Assembly: GCA_937864995.1 (NCBI GenBank)
Contig: CALMDL010000256.1
Coordinates: forward strand, 1-5,728
Reading direction: 5' to 3'
DNA: 5,728 bases
DNA from: an uncultured Candidatus Altimarinota bacterium
GTDB lineage: Bacteria > Patescibacteriota > Gracilibacteria > BD1-5 > UBA6164
The position numbers and the translations under genes were made by a program. Positions 1-5,728 of the stretch are shown here, one piece after another. The notes under the pieces are model-generated. The model saw nothing but the letters and a program-made list of their open reading frames with translations, was not told where the DNA came from and did no database searches. Within the stretch, counting starts at the first letter, position 1, and every line of letters begins with the position of its first letter.

Positions 1-11
1 TACGTGAAAGC

Positions 12-38
12 AAAAAGACGGGAGATCCCCGTCTTTTT
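12..38 (+). terminator. Intrinsic terminator of an unseen upstream gene
   Basis: An 11-bp perfect stem (12-22 with 28-38, core GACGGG/CCCGTC) closes a 5-nt loop. It is flanked by A's on the left and T's on the right, so it can work on either strand. It most likely ends a plus-strand gene lying left of the window and insulates the promoter that follows. The GC core stands out in this AT-rich background. Confidence 0.85.
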
Positions 39-46
39 AAGTTTGT

Positions 47-74
47 TTGATTTTATATTTAAAATTTATATAAT
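47..74 (+). promoter_or_regulatory. Sigma-70-like promoter of the oxidoreductase gene
   Basis: TTGATT (47-52) and a perfect TATAAT (69-74) are separated by 16 nt. Transcription would begin near 81, giving a leader of roughly 20 nt before the GTG at 104. It sits directly downstream of the terminator at 12-38, as expected for a new transcription unit. AT-rich DNA produces chance matches, but this one is close to consensus and well placed. Confidence 0.6.
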
Positions 75-103
75 CAAAAAAATAGTAATTAATTTAAAGA
101 AAA

Positions 104-781
104 GTGATACAAAATTTTAAACTAATAAATAAAAAAAATCTCACGAGCAATATTTATGAATTAGATTTCGAATCTGATAATAATTTTGCTTTTAAACCAG
201 GGCAATTTATAACTTTTTTAATACCTATTTGAGGAAGAGCATATTCTATACTTGAAGAAAATTGAAAAATTATAAGATTAATAATTAAAAAACGGGAATT
301 AGACGAAGGTGGTAGATGATGAAGTAAATATCTATGTGAACTTGAAATATGAACTAGTATTAGATGAGTAGGTCCAGCATGACACTTTACACTTAAAGAA
401 AATGAAAAAAATAAATTATTTTTATGAACAGGTACTTGATTTGTTCCACTTTTCAATCAAATAACTTATTGATTAAAAAATAATTTAAATTGCAATTTTA
501 AGCTTATATTTTGAGCTAGAACAAATGATGATTTATTTTATATAAATGAGTTAAATAATCTAAAAAAAGAATATTCTAATTTTGATTTTGAAGTATATCT
601 TAGTAGAGAAGAAATTATCTGATACAAAAAATGATATATAACTGATTTTTTAAACTATGAAACAAAAAATAGTTTTAGTGAGGTTTATATATGTGGTACT
701 CCTGGTATGATTGATTCATCAATTGATATATTAATTGAAAAATGATTTGAAAAAGAAAATATTTTTACAGAAAAATATTAA
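104..781 (+). CDS. Ferredoxin/flavodoxin reductase-like FAD/NAD(P) oxidoreductase
   Basis: A 225-aa flavoprotein of the ferredoxin-NADP reductase superfamily, readable only with TGA as Gly. The N-terminal FAD-binding barrel carries KPGQF near residue 31, the flavin-contacting RAYS motif (R45, Y47, S48) and a GPAGHF turn. The C-terminal NAD(P) domain has GTGTGFVP (from residue 108) and CGTPGM (from 197), and the chain ends in an aromatic residue (EKY), as in many FNRs. There is no iron-sulfur or ferredoxin domain, so it should pass electrons between a pyridine nucleotide and a separate partner such as ferredoxin or flavodoxin; the partner is unknown. No ATG exists between the upstream in-frame TAA (95-97) and the conserved barrel. 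GTG at 104 is the only usual start and gives the length expected for a compact FNR. By hand count, 14 of 22 glycines are TGA. It has its own promoter and terminator. Confidence 0.85.
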
Positions 782-811
782 AAAAATGACTCGCAAAGCG
801 AGTCATTTTTT
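781..811. terminator. Perfect bidirectional terminator between convergent genes
   Basis: A 14-bp perfect inverted repeat (781-794 with 798-811; core ATGACTCGC/GCGAGTCAT) closes an AAA loop, with an A-run on one side and a T-run on the other. It starts at the last base of the oxidoreductase stop codon. It ends at the last base of the minus-strand gene's stop codon (811-813), so one hairpin serves both convergent genes. Confidence 0.92.
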
Positions 812-1425
812 TAATAAATTAAATCAAGTATATTTAAAGCATTTATATAATACTCATCCAAAAATTCTTCTTCATTTCAAACTACAATTTTGATAGCAGA
901 AAAAATAGAGTCATTATTTAATTTTGTATTTTTTTCTATTAAATCATAAGAATTTACATCTATAATATCTGCATAAAAATCTTCTTTCAATTCTTCTAAA
1001 TCATCTACTTTTTTATTTCAAACAGACAAACAAATACCATTTAAAATAAGTCAAAATTTAAGTAAATCGTAGTTTTCTCAAATAACACTATCAACAAAAA
1101 AAGCCTTATTTTCATCATTTAAACTTGTAAAAGTATTTGGGATAACTATATCTCCTGATTTTAATTCAAAATTTAAAAAAATCTTAGCATCATCTATATT
1201 TATAATTTTATTATAAATATAATTTTCTTCTATATGATTAAAAACTAAGTCTATATTTTTAAATATCTTTATAAAAACAATTTTTTCAGTTTCTTCTTCA
1301 TTTTTAATATTTGCTTCAAATATATCTAAATCATTTTCATTATTTATTTTTTTTAAATTGTATTTAGCAATTGCTATTTCTAGTATTCTTTGATTTGATG
1401 ACAATATTATTTTTGTAGGTATCAT
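811..1425 (-). CDS. Hypothetical acidic protein, 204 aa
   Basis: I do not recognise this protein. With TGA as Gly it runs 204 aa. Under the standard code it would stop at residue 116, where the first of four TGA glycines falls (116, 125, 136, 183); two other glycines are GGN. It is rich in Asp, Glu, Asn, Ile and Lys, has no transmembrane segment or signal peptide, and has one cysteine (C132). The charged stretch EEETEKIVFIKIF and later alternating hydrophobic segments suggest a soluble mixed alpha/beta cytoplasmic protein. The ATG at 1425 is fixed by an in-frame TAA immediately upstream; no Shine-Dalgarno precedes it. It is divergent from mraY and convergent with the oxidoreductase, so it is probably monocistronic. 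The intact frame across four TGA codons argues that it is a real gene. Confidence 0.75.
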
Positions 1426-1458
1426 TTATTTTAATTATTTTCTAAAATCAGTTTTAAG

Positions 1459-1484
1459 TTTATAAATATATTTATTTTTGTAAA
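1459..1484 (-). promoter_or_regulatory. Possible promoter of the minus-strand hypothetical gene
   Basis: On the minus strand, TTTACA (complement of 1479-1484) and TATAAA (complement of 1459-1464) lie 14 nt apart, about 33 nt before the ATG at 1425. The spacing is short; an alternative -35 (TTTACT, 1484-1489) would give 19 nt. The call rests mostly on the gene needing a promoter here. Confidence 0.3.
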
Positions 1485-1490
1485 GTAAAC

Positions 1491-1518
1491 TTGTAAAATA
1501 TCAACTTTGAAATATTAT
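1491..1518 (+). promoter_or_regulatory. Possible promoter of mraY
   Basis: TTGTAA (1491-1496) and TATTAT (1513-1518) are separated by 16 nt and point towards mraY, whose ATG lies about 30 nt downstream. The -10 matches consensus at 5 of 6 positions and the -35 at 4 of 6. The 123-nt divergent gap (1426-1548) holds no other clear signal. Confidence 0.4.
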
Positions 1519-1548
1519 TTATCGATAATAATTAATAAAAATAAAAAA

Positions 1549-2592
1549 ATGGGGTCATCATATATAGTACAAATTTTTTCTTTTGGTATAGCTACATTTA
1601 TAATATGAATGCTTGTAATACCATACTTTATAAATTTTTTAATAGAATTTAAATTAGGAAAACAAATAAGAGAAGAAGCTACTTTATGAAAAGCGATTGA
1701 GTTTTTAAAGTTACACAAAGATAAAAAATGAACTCCTACAATGTGATGAGCAATAATACTAGCAATTACTTTTTTCATGGTAATTTTAAGTATTTTTTTA
1801 CAAGAATTTTGATTAATTAATAACAACCTGTTAAATCAAAAAGAAACATATCTATCTATTTTTACACTTGCAACAGTATGATTTTTGTGAATGATAGATG
1901 ATTACATGAATATAAAATGAATTGGTAGAACAAAATGACTTTCAGCTCGTTTTAAAATGTTTTGGTTAATTATATTTGCACTTTTATGATCACTTTGGTT
2001 TTACTTCAAACTTGATTGGTGAAATGTATGATTAAATTTATGAATAATTCATGGTATTAAATTGTGAATTTGGTTTATTCCTCTATTTATATTCGTAATA
2101 ATTTCATGAGCGAATAGTGTAAATATTACTGACTGACTTGATTGATTGGCATGAGGACTTTTACTATTTGCATATAGTGTTTATGCCTATATCACATATG
2201 ATCAATGAATGTTTTTACTTTCAACTTTATGTATAACTATAGTTTGAGCATTGATTGCATTTTTATGGTTCAATGTAAAACCTGCTAAATTTTATATGTG
2301 AGATGTTTGAAGTTTAGCTTTATGAGCAAACTTATGAATTATGGCTATGCTTACAAATACTATTTTTATACTTTTTGTAGTTGGAGCTATATTTATATTT
2401 GAAACATTATCAGTAATCATTCAATTAACTAGTAAAAAACTAAGAAATGGTAAAAAAATATTTAGAATAGCTCCATTTCATCATCATCTTGAAGCTATTT
2501 GATGGAGTGAAGAAAATGTGGTATTTAGATTATGGTTAATTTGATTGATATTTTCAGTTTTTTGAGTTATGTTCTATATGCTGCAAAAATAA
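1549..2592 (+). CDS. mraY: Phospho-N-acetylmuramoyl-pentapeptide-transferase MraY
   Basis: MraY moves phospho-MurNAc-pentapeptide from UDP onto undecaprenyl phosphate, making lipid I, the first membrane step of peptidoglycan synthesis. The 347-aa product is close to the usual ~360 and is strongly hydrophobic, consistent with the family's ten membrane helices. In order it shows KKGTPTMGG near residue 64, the Mg-binding Asp pair D117-D118 (GMIDDY), the N189..N192..DGLDGLAGG active-site loop (D195, D198), the catalytic MGDVGS aspartate (D252), and the signature PFHHHLE with H311-H313 followed by GWSE. Twenty-eight of 36 glycines are TGA, including all three in DGLDGLAG. The ATG at 1549 lies in an A-rich leader without Shine-Dalgarno and yields the normal N-terminal helix. 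No dcw cluster partner (murD, murF, ftsW) adjoins it. The gene implies that the cell builds a peptidoglycan wall. Confidence 0.97.
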
Positions 2593-2618
2593 CAAAATAA
2601 TTATTATGTTATATATTT

Positions 2619-2648
2619 AAAATTTACTAAAAATTTTTAGTAAATTTT
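2619..2648. terminator. AT-rich palindrome, probable terminator after mraY
   Basis: A perfect 30-bp palindrome (15 bp per arm, centre 2633/2634) is followed by TTTATATTTT. It lies 26 nt after the mraY stop and just before the MFS gene. As RNA it would fold into a hairpin with a small AAUU-type loop and a U-rich tail, in keeping with termination. Each arm has only one G or C, so its strength is uncertain, and some read-through into the MFS gene is possible. It could also be a symmetric protein-binding site. Confidence 0.55.
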
Positions 2649-2669
2649 TATATTTTAAAAGACAATAAA

Positions 2670-3824
2670 ATTAATAAAACAAAAATTATAATACTACTTG
2701 TATGATTCTTAGATATTCTATGAATAGGTATTTTTATACCGACATTACCTGAATTAGCTAAATATTATGAAGTAAGTGCTCATAGTATATCTTATGCTAT
2801 TGTTTTATATGCATTTTTCTCATTTTTAGCATCTCCTATCTTAGGACAATTGTCTGATAAATATGGTAGAAGAATCGTTTTAATTTTATGTGTTGTTTGA
2901 ACTTTTATCGCAAGTTTATTGATGAGTATAAGTGAAATATTTATTATCTTCTTATTAGCAAGAATAATAAATTGATTTACTTGATGAAATATAAGTGTAT
3001 TACAATCTATGTTATCTGATATTTCAAAAACAAAAGAAGAAAGAATGCATAACATGGGTATGATTTGAGCACTTTTTTGAATGTGATTTATAATTTGACC
3101 TATACTTGGTTCCCTACTTTTACCTTTTTCAATAAAAGCCCCTTTTTGGTTTATGACTATTTTATCATTAATTGAAAGTATAGTTGTATTATTTTTATTG
3201 GAAGAAACAAACAAAAATAAGGTTAATAAAAAAATAAATCTAAATCCTACAACTACAATTATTAGATTTTTAAAAGAACCTAAAATTAATTTATTTTTAA
3301 CATCATTTTTTATATTAATACTTAGTTTTTCTATGTATCAATGAATGTTTCCAGTATTTTTAAATGCAAAATTTGATATTCCTTGAAATATAATATGATA
3401 CATAATGGCTTGAGTATGAATAATGATAGCCTTTAATCAAGCTTTTTTATTAAAAAAAGTATGGTTAAAATATTTTTCTCTAAAAAATCTTTTTATAATT
3501 GTTAATGTAGCTATTTTTATATTATTTGTGATATTATCATTTTTAAATTATTTTCCTATATTTTTAATAGTATTCTATATAATGGTGTTATTTGCCTGAG
3601 TTGTAAATCCAATTTATGCTTGAGAAATAGTTGAATCTACAAAAGAGCATGATAGATGAGAAATAATGTGAGTATTAGCATCTTTGCAATCAATAAGTAT
3701 GTTTATATGACCAAGTGTATCTTGAATACTAATTGATAAAAACATATCTATTTTTATATGATGAGCCTTTATAGTTTTTATAAATATAATTTTCTTGAGA
3801 AAAATATATAAGCTATTAAAATAA
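2670..3824 (+). CDS. TetA-like MFS multidrug/drug exporter with non-canonical ATT start
   Basis: A 384-aa major facilitator of the TetA/drug:H+ antiporter type, in the inner membrane with about 12 helices. Visible family motifs are the first-helix pattern GFLDILGIGIFIPTLPEL, motif A GQLSDKYGRR (59-68) in the helix 2-3 loop, RIINGFTGGNISV (from R98), and motif C GMGFIIGPILGS (G139, G143, P144, G147), typical of antiporters. The motif C glycines are TGA except the last. The substrate cannot be read from sequence. The frame is open from a TAA at 2628 but has no ATG, GTG or TTG before helix 1. ATT at 2670 stands where relatives have Met (xNKTKIIILL) and is chosen as the start by position. The SRPBCC gene follows 27 nt after the stop, so these two and the RNHCP gene probably share an mRNA. 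Confidence 0.9.
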
Positions 3825-3851
3825 GTACAAATTATTTTAAAAAAACAAAAT

Positions 3852-4292
3852 ATGACTAAAATAACTATTTTTGCAATAATAAATTCTGATATAGAAAAAG
3901 TATGGGATGTTTGGAATAATGAGAAACACATTATCAATTGGTGTTTCGCTTGAGATGATTGGTCTTGCCCTAAATCATCAAATGATTTAAAAATATGATG
4001 AAAATTTACCACTACTATGGCTGCTAGAGATTGAAGTATGAGCTTTGATTTAGAGTGAATTTATTTAAATATAATTGATAAAAAGACTATAGAATATGTA
4101 ATGATTGATATGCAATATTGAGAACATTTTATAGAAAAATGAAGAAAAGTATCTTTAATATTTGAAAAAGAATGAGAAGGTACAAAAATAACTGAAACTT
4201 TTGATGCAGAAGATATACATAGTTTAGAACTACAAAAAGCTTGATGGCAATCTATATTAGATAGATTTAAAAACTACTGTGAAAGTTTATAA
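3852..4292 (+). CDS. SRPBCC (AHSA1-type) domain protein
   Basis: A 146-aa single-domain protein of the START/Bet v 1-like SRPBCC fold, AHSA1 (activator of Hsp90 ATPase homologue) subfamily. The hallmark run is present: an N-terminal strand, then IEKVWDVWNN (14-23), W30 and DDWSCPK (35-41), NDLKIGGKF (44-52), RDGSMSFDLEG (59-69), GTKITETF and the closing helix beginning KAGWQ (G131-W132). The fold makes a deep hydrophobic pocket. Bacterial members are mostly uncharacterised and probably bind small hydrophobic ligands; a direct Hsp90 role should not be assumed. At least nine glycines are TGA; G131-W132 is TGA next to TGG, showing the two codons differ in meaning. It starts at ATG 3852 without Shine-Dalgarno, 27 nt after the MFS gene and 16 nt before the RNHCP gene. 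The length is normal and it looks intact. Confidence 0.88.
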
Positions 4293-4308
4293 TATAAAAT
4301 TATAAAAT

Positions 4309-4620
4309 ATGGCATTTAAAATGATAAATGAAAGTTTTATTTGTGAAAACTGCTCAAAAACTATAGAAAAACATCCTGAAGGTAGTGCTCGTAATCACTG
4401 CCCTTTTTGTTTACATAGTAAACATATGGATAAAGAATTCCCTTGAGATAGAGAATCTACTTGCTTATGAATTATGAAACCTATTGATATAGATCATAAA
4501 AAAAATAAATGATGGATGATAAAACATAAATGTAATAAATGTAGTAAAGAAATATTAAACAAAATAGCTCCTGATGATAATTTTTTAGATTTTATTGAAA
4601 AAAGAAATAAATTAATTTAA
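4309..4620 (+). CDS. RNHCP domain protein
   Basis: A 103-aa protein matching the RNHCP family, named for the motif seen here at residues 28-32 (ARNHCPFCLHSKH). Cysteine pairs C12-C15, C31-C34 and C75-C78, with H30, H36, H39 and C52, suggest one or two zinc sites. The second hallmark, FPGDRESTCLGIMKP (44-58), is also complete, and both of its glycines are TGA. The molecular function of the family is not established; the likely zinc-ribbon fold would suit nucleic acid or protein binding, but that is inference. The ATG at 4309 follows the SRPBCC stop by 16 nt, so it is probably the last gene of an MFS-SRPBCC-RNHCP unit. A nearby downstream ATG (M5) could also serve as start. No clear terminator hairpin follows before the next promoter. 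Confidence 0.9.
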
Positions 4621-4631
4621 AGATTAATTAC

Positions 4632-4658
4632 TTGACTTTTTGTATTTTTAATTAAAAT
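4632..4658 (+). promoter_or_regulatory. Promoter of the 4693-5106 gene
   Basis: TTGACT (4632-4637, one mismatch to consensus) is followed after 15 nt by TAAAAT (4653-4658, one mismatch). A 17-nt reading would place a poorer AAATAG as the -10. Transcription would begin near 4665 and give a leader of about 28 nt. The leader contains a small GCAA-TT-TTGC repeat (4665-4674) of unclear meaning. Confidence 0.55.
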
Positions 4659-4680
4659 AGTTCAGCAATTTTGCAGAAAA

Positions 4681-4686
4681 AAGGAG
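4681..4686 (+). promoter_or_regulatory. Strong Shine-Dalgarno AAGGAG
   Basis: A perfect AAGGAG lies 6 nt before the ATG at 4693, within the leader AAAAAAGGAGACACATATG. No other start in the window has one; the others sit in A/T-only leaders. It fixes the start of this gene and suggests efficient translation. Confidence 0.85.
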
Positions 4687-4692
4687 ACACAT

Positions 4693-5106
4693 ATGTCAGA
4701 AAGTGATAGTTATTTAACAAAAGATGAGCAAGAACATCTTAAAAAAATCTTGAAAACATTTGAGCTTGAAACCAACTATATGGACGCAATAGTGTTCATA
4801 AAAGATGGTGAGGATTACAGGATAATCTTTGATTACTCTCTAGTTTCCAATTCAAGCGAATATTTGGCTTACTGGTTTTACCATCTGGACTTCAGAAATG
4901 TTGTCAGTATTAAAATCGGTGAAATGAAAGGCTTTTTTGATATCTTTAAAGACAAATATGATGTGGTGATGAGAATCAACCAAAACGTATTTGTATTTGT
5001 TTCAAAAGACAAAGAAGGAAATGAAGAAATAACAAAAACAGAAGAGTTGAGACTGCAAATGCTCAAGGAAGATCTGGAAGAAGCAATTCTAAGCGCATAT
5101 GCTTAA
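4693..5106 (+). CDS. Hypothetical soluble protein, 137 aa, UGA-free
   Basis: I do not recognise this family. The 137-aa product is acidic and soluble, with no membrane segment, signal peptide or cysteine. A charged N-terminal helix (about 8-24) leads into apparent strands around residues 32-37 and 42-48, an aromatic patch EYLAYWFYHLDF, further strands ending NVFVFVSKDKEGN, and a long charged C-terminal helix (about 114-136). Unlike all its neighbours it has no in-frame TGA: its four glycines are GGT, GGT, GGC and GGA. Its GC is 134 of 414 (32%), and it uses codons rare nearby (CTG, CTC, AAC, GTC, AGG). It has a near-consensus promoter, a perfect Shine-Dalgarno and a terminator, so it is an independent and probably well-expressed unit. 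Either selection for fast translation or transfer from a standard-code donor would explain this; the sequence does not decide. Confidence 0.88.
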   Translation: MSESDSYLTKDEQEHLKKILKTFELETNYMDAIVFIKDGEDYRIIFDYSLVSNSSEYLAYWFYHLDFRNVVSIKIGEMKGFFDIFKDKYDVVMRINQNVFVFVSKDKEGNEEITKTEELRLQMLKEDLEEAILSAYA

Positions 5107-5137
5107 AATAAGGAGTAGCCGAAAGCTACTCTTTATT
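5107..5137 (+). terminator. Intrinsic terminator of the 4693-5106 gene
   Basis: A GAGTAGC/GCTACTC stem (5113-5119 with 5125-5131) around a CGAAA loop extends outward through a G-T and several A-T pairs to about 13 bp. It starts directly after the TAA at 5104-5106 and runs into TTTATTATTT. It ends the single-gene unit and separates it from tilS. Confidence 0.85.
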
Positions 5138-5167
5138 ATTTAAAAAATTTTTTAAAATAAAATTAAT

Positions 5168-5176
5168 TGATATAAT
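5168..5176 (+). promoter_or_regulatory. Extended -10 promoter element before tilS
   Basis: TGATATAAT is a perfect TATAAT (5171-5176) with the TGn extension that can stand in for a -35 box. Only T/A-rich sequence (TTTTTT at 5148-5153) lies at the -35 distance. Transcription would begin near 5183, about 20 nt before the tilS ATG. Confidence 0.5.
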
Positions 5177-5203
5177 AAAAATATTATTAAATATAAAATA
5201 AAA

Positions 5204-5728
5204 ATGAATCTTGATATAAATAAATTTCTTGAAAAATATTATAGTGAAAATGAACCAATAATACTAGCTTGTTCAACTTGACCAGATAGTATGTTTTTAT
5301 TATATGAAATACTTAAAACAAAGTATGCAAAAAACTTAGTAGCATGCTATTTTAATCATAAATTAAGAAAAGAGGCAGATGATGAAGAAGTTTTTTTAGA
5401 AAAACTATGAGAAAAAATGTGATTTAAAGTAGAAATTTGAAATGCAAAGATCAAAGAAATAAGAGATAATTTTTATCCAAGTCTATGATTAGAAGAAGTT
5501 GCAAGAGAAAAAAGATATGCTTTTTTAAATGCAATTTTAAATATATATAACACTGATAAAGTAATTACATGACACCATTTAGATGATAAAATAGAAACTT
5601 TTTTCTTTAATCTAGTAAGATGAACTAAATTAACTGGTCTTATAAATATGACTGAAAAATCATGAAATATACTTAGACCACTAATAAACATAGAAAAAAA
5701 AGAAATTTTAAACTATTTAGATAAAAAT
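5204..5728 (+). CDS. tilS: tRNA(Ile)-lysidine synthetase TilS, N-terminal part
   Basis: TilS ligates lysine to C34 of the tRNA-Ile with CAU anticodon, using ATP, so that it reads AUA as isoleucine. The 175 residues present are the N-terminal PP-loop ATPase domain, cut off by the window edge; complete family members are roughly 300-450 aa. Visible are the PP-loop ACSTGPDSM (S24-S29), FNHKLRKEADDEE, the conserved LGLEEVAREKRY, TGHHLDDKIETFF (G123, H124, H125, D127, D128), VRGTKLTGL (138-146) and RPL (158-160). Eight of nine glycines are TGA, including those of the PP-loop and TGHH. The ATG at 5204 has no Shine-Dalgarno but gives the usual short lead-in to the P-loop. ATA codons are common in the neighbouring genes, so this enzyme should be essential here. 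Confidence 0.96.

Noticed and set aside
154..456. Minus-strand open frame opposite the oxidoreductase
   Set aside because: It lies antisense to a well-supported coding region with complete FAD and NAD motifs. It arises because TGA glycines and AT bias leave the other strand open.
1515..1826. Minus-strand open frame opposite the start of mraY
   Set aside because: It overlaps the conserved KKGTPTMGG region of mraY on the other strand and has no leader signal or recognisable motif.
2792..3214. 140-codon minus-strand open frame inside the MFS gene
   Set aside because: The plus strand here encodes motif A, the RIINGFTGG motif and motif C of the transporter. The reverse frame is a shadow with low-complexity composition.
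3153..3344. A separate small membrane protein on the plus strand
   Set aside because: It is the stretch of the MFS transporter between two TGA glycines, in the same frame, not an independent gene.
3614..4012. Minus-strand open frame across the MFS/SRPBCC junction
   Set aside because: It spans the ends of two well-supported plus-strand genes and shows no family motif.
104..4620. Reading the region as a string of decayed pseudogenes full of TGA stops
   Set aside because: Frames are perfectly continuous, with complete catalytic motifs, and the interruptions are only TGA at glycine positions, never TAA or TAG.
4665..4674. Small inverted repeat in the leader of the 4693 gene as an operator or riboswitch
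   Set aside because: The arms are only 4 bp with a 2-nt centre, too short to support a structured element in AT-rich DNA.
4878..5066. Minus-strand open frame opposite the UGA-free gene
   Set aside because: The plus-strand gene has a promoter, Shine-Dalgarno and terminator; the reverse frame has none of these.
5473..5691. Minus-strand open frame opposite tilS
   Set aside because: It is antisense to the TGHHLDD and VRGTKLTGL motifs of TilS, so it is a shadow.
104..5728. Mycoplasma-type code 4 (UGA = Trp)
   Set aside because: TGA falls on invariant glycines (DGLDGLAGG, STGPDS, PGDR), and Trp positions such as Gly-Trp pairs use TGG beside TGA.

Overview
This AT-rich window comes from a bacterium that reads UGA as glycine (genetic code 25). 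It is therefore most likely a member of the candidate phyla Gracilibacteria (BD1-5) or Absconditabacteria (SR1); the sequence does not say which. Six of the seven complete genes, and the partial one at the right edge, are shredded by TGA under the standard code. They become intact, recognisable proteins once TGA is glycine: the MraY active-site loop, the TilS P-loop, the RNHCP domain and MFS motif C all place TGA exactly where glycine is invariant. TGG still marks tryptophan, sometimes in the very next codon. Every complete gene ends in TAA.

Layout, left to right. A terminator hairpin (12-38) closes an unseen gene on the left. A promoter (47-74) then leads to a GTG-started flavin/NAD(P) oxidoreductase of the ferredoxin reductase type (104-781, +). 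A perfect bidirectional terminator (781-811) separates it from a convergent unknown acidic protein (811-1425, -). A divergent intergenic region (1426-1548) precedes mraY (1549-2592, +), the first membrane step of peptidoglycan assembly. An AT-only-flanked palindrome (2619-2648) separates mraY from a TetA-like MFS exporter (2670-3824, +) that has no ATG/GTG/TTG start. The exporter is followed at 27 and 16 nt by an AHSA1-type SRPBCC protein (3852-4292) and a small RNHCP zinc-ribbon-like protein (4309-4620), which looks like one transcription unit. Next is an isolated gene of unknown function (4693-5106) with its own promoter, a textbook Shine-Dalgarno and a terminator. The window ends inside tilS (5204 to the edge), the tRNA-Ile lysidine synthetase.

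Most genes here are unrelated housekeeping genes (cell wall, tRNA modification, redox) in short units of one to three, not a dedicated pathway. The most unusual features are the recoding itself, the MFS gene without a canonical start, and the 4693-5106 gene. That gene uses no UGA glycine, is clearly richer in GC (about 32% versus about 22% in sampled tilS sequence) and is the only one with a strong Shine-Dalgarno. I see no tRNA, rRNA, CRISPR array, insertion sequence or attachment site.
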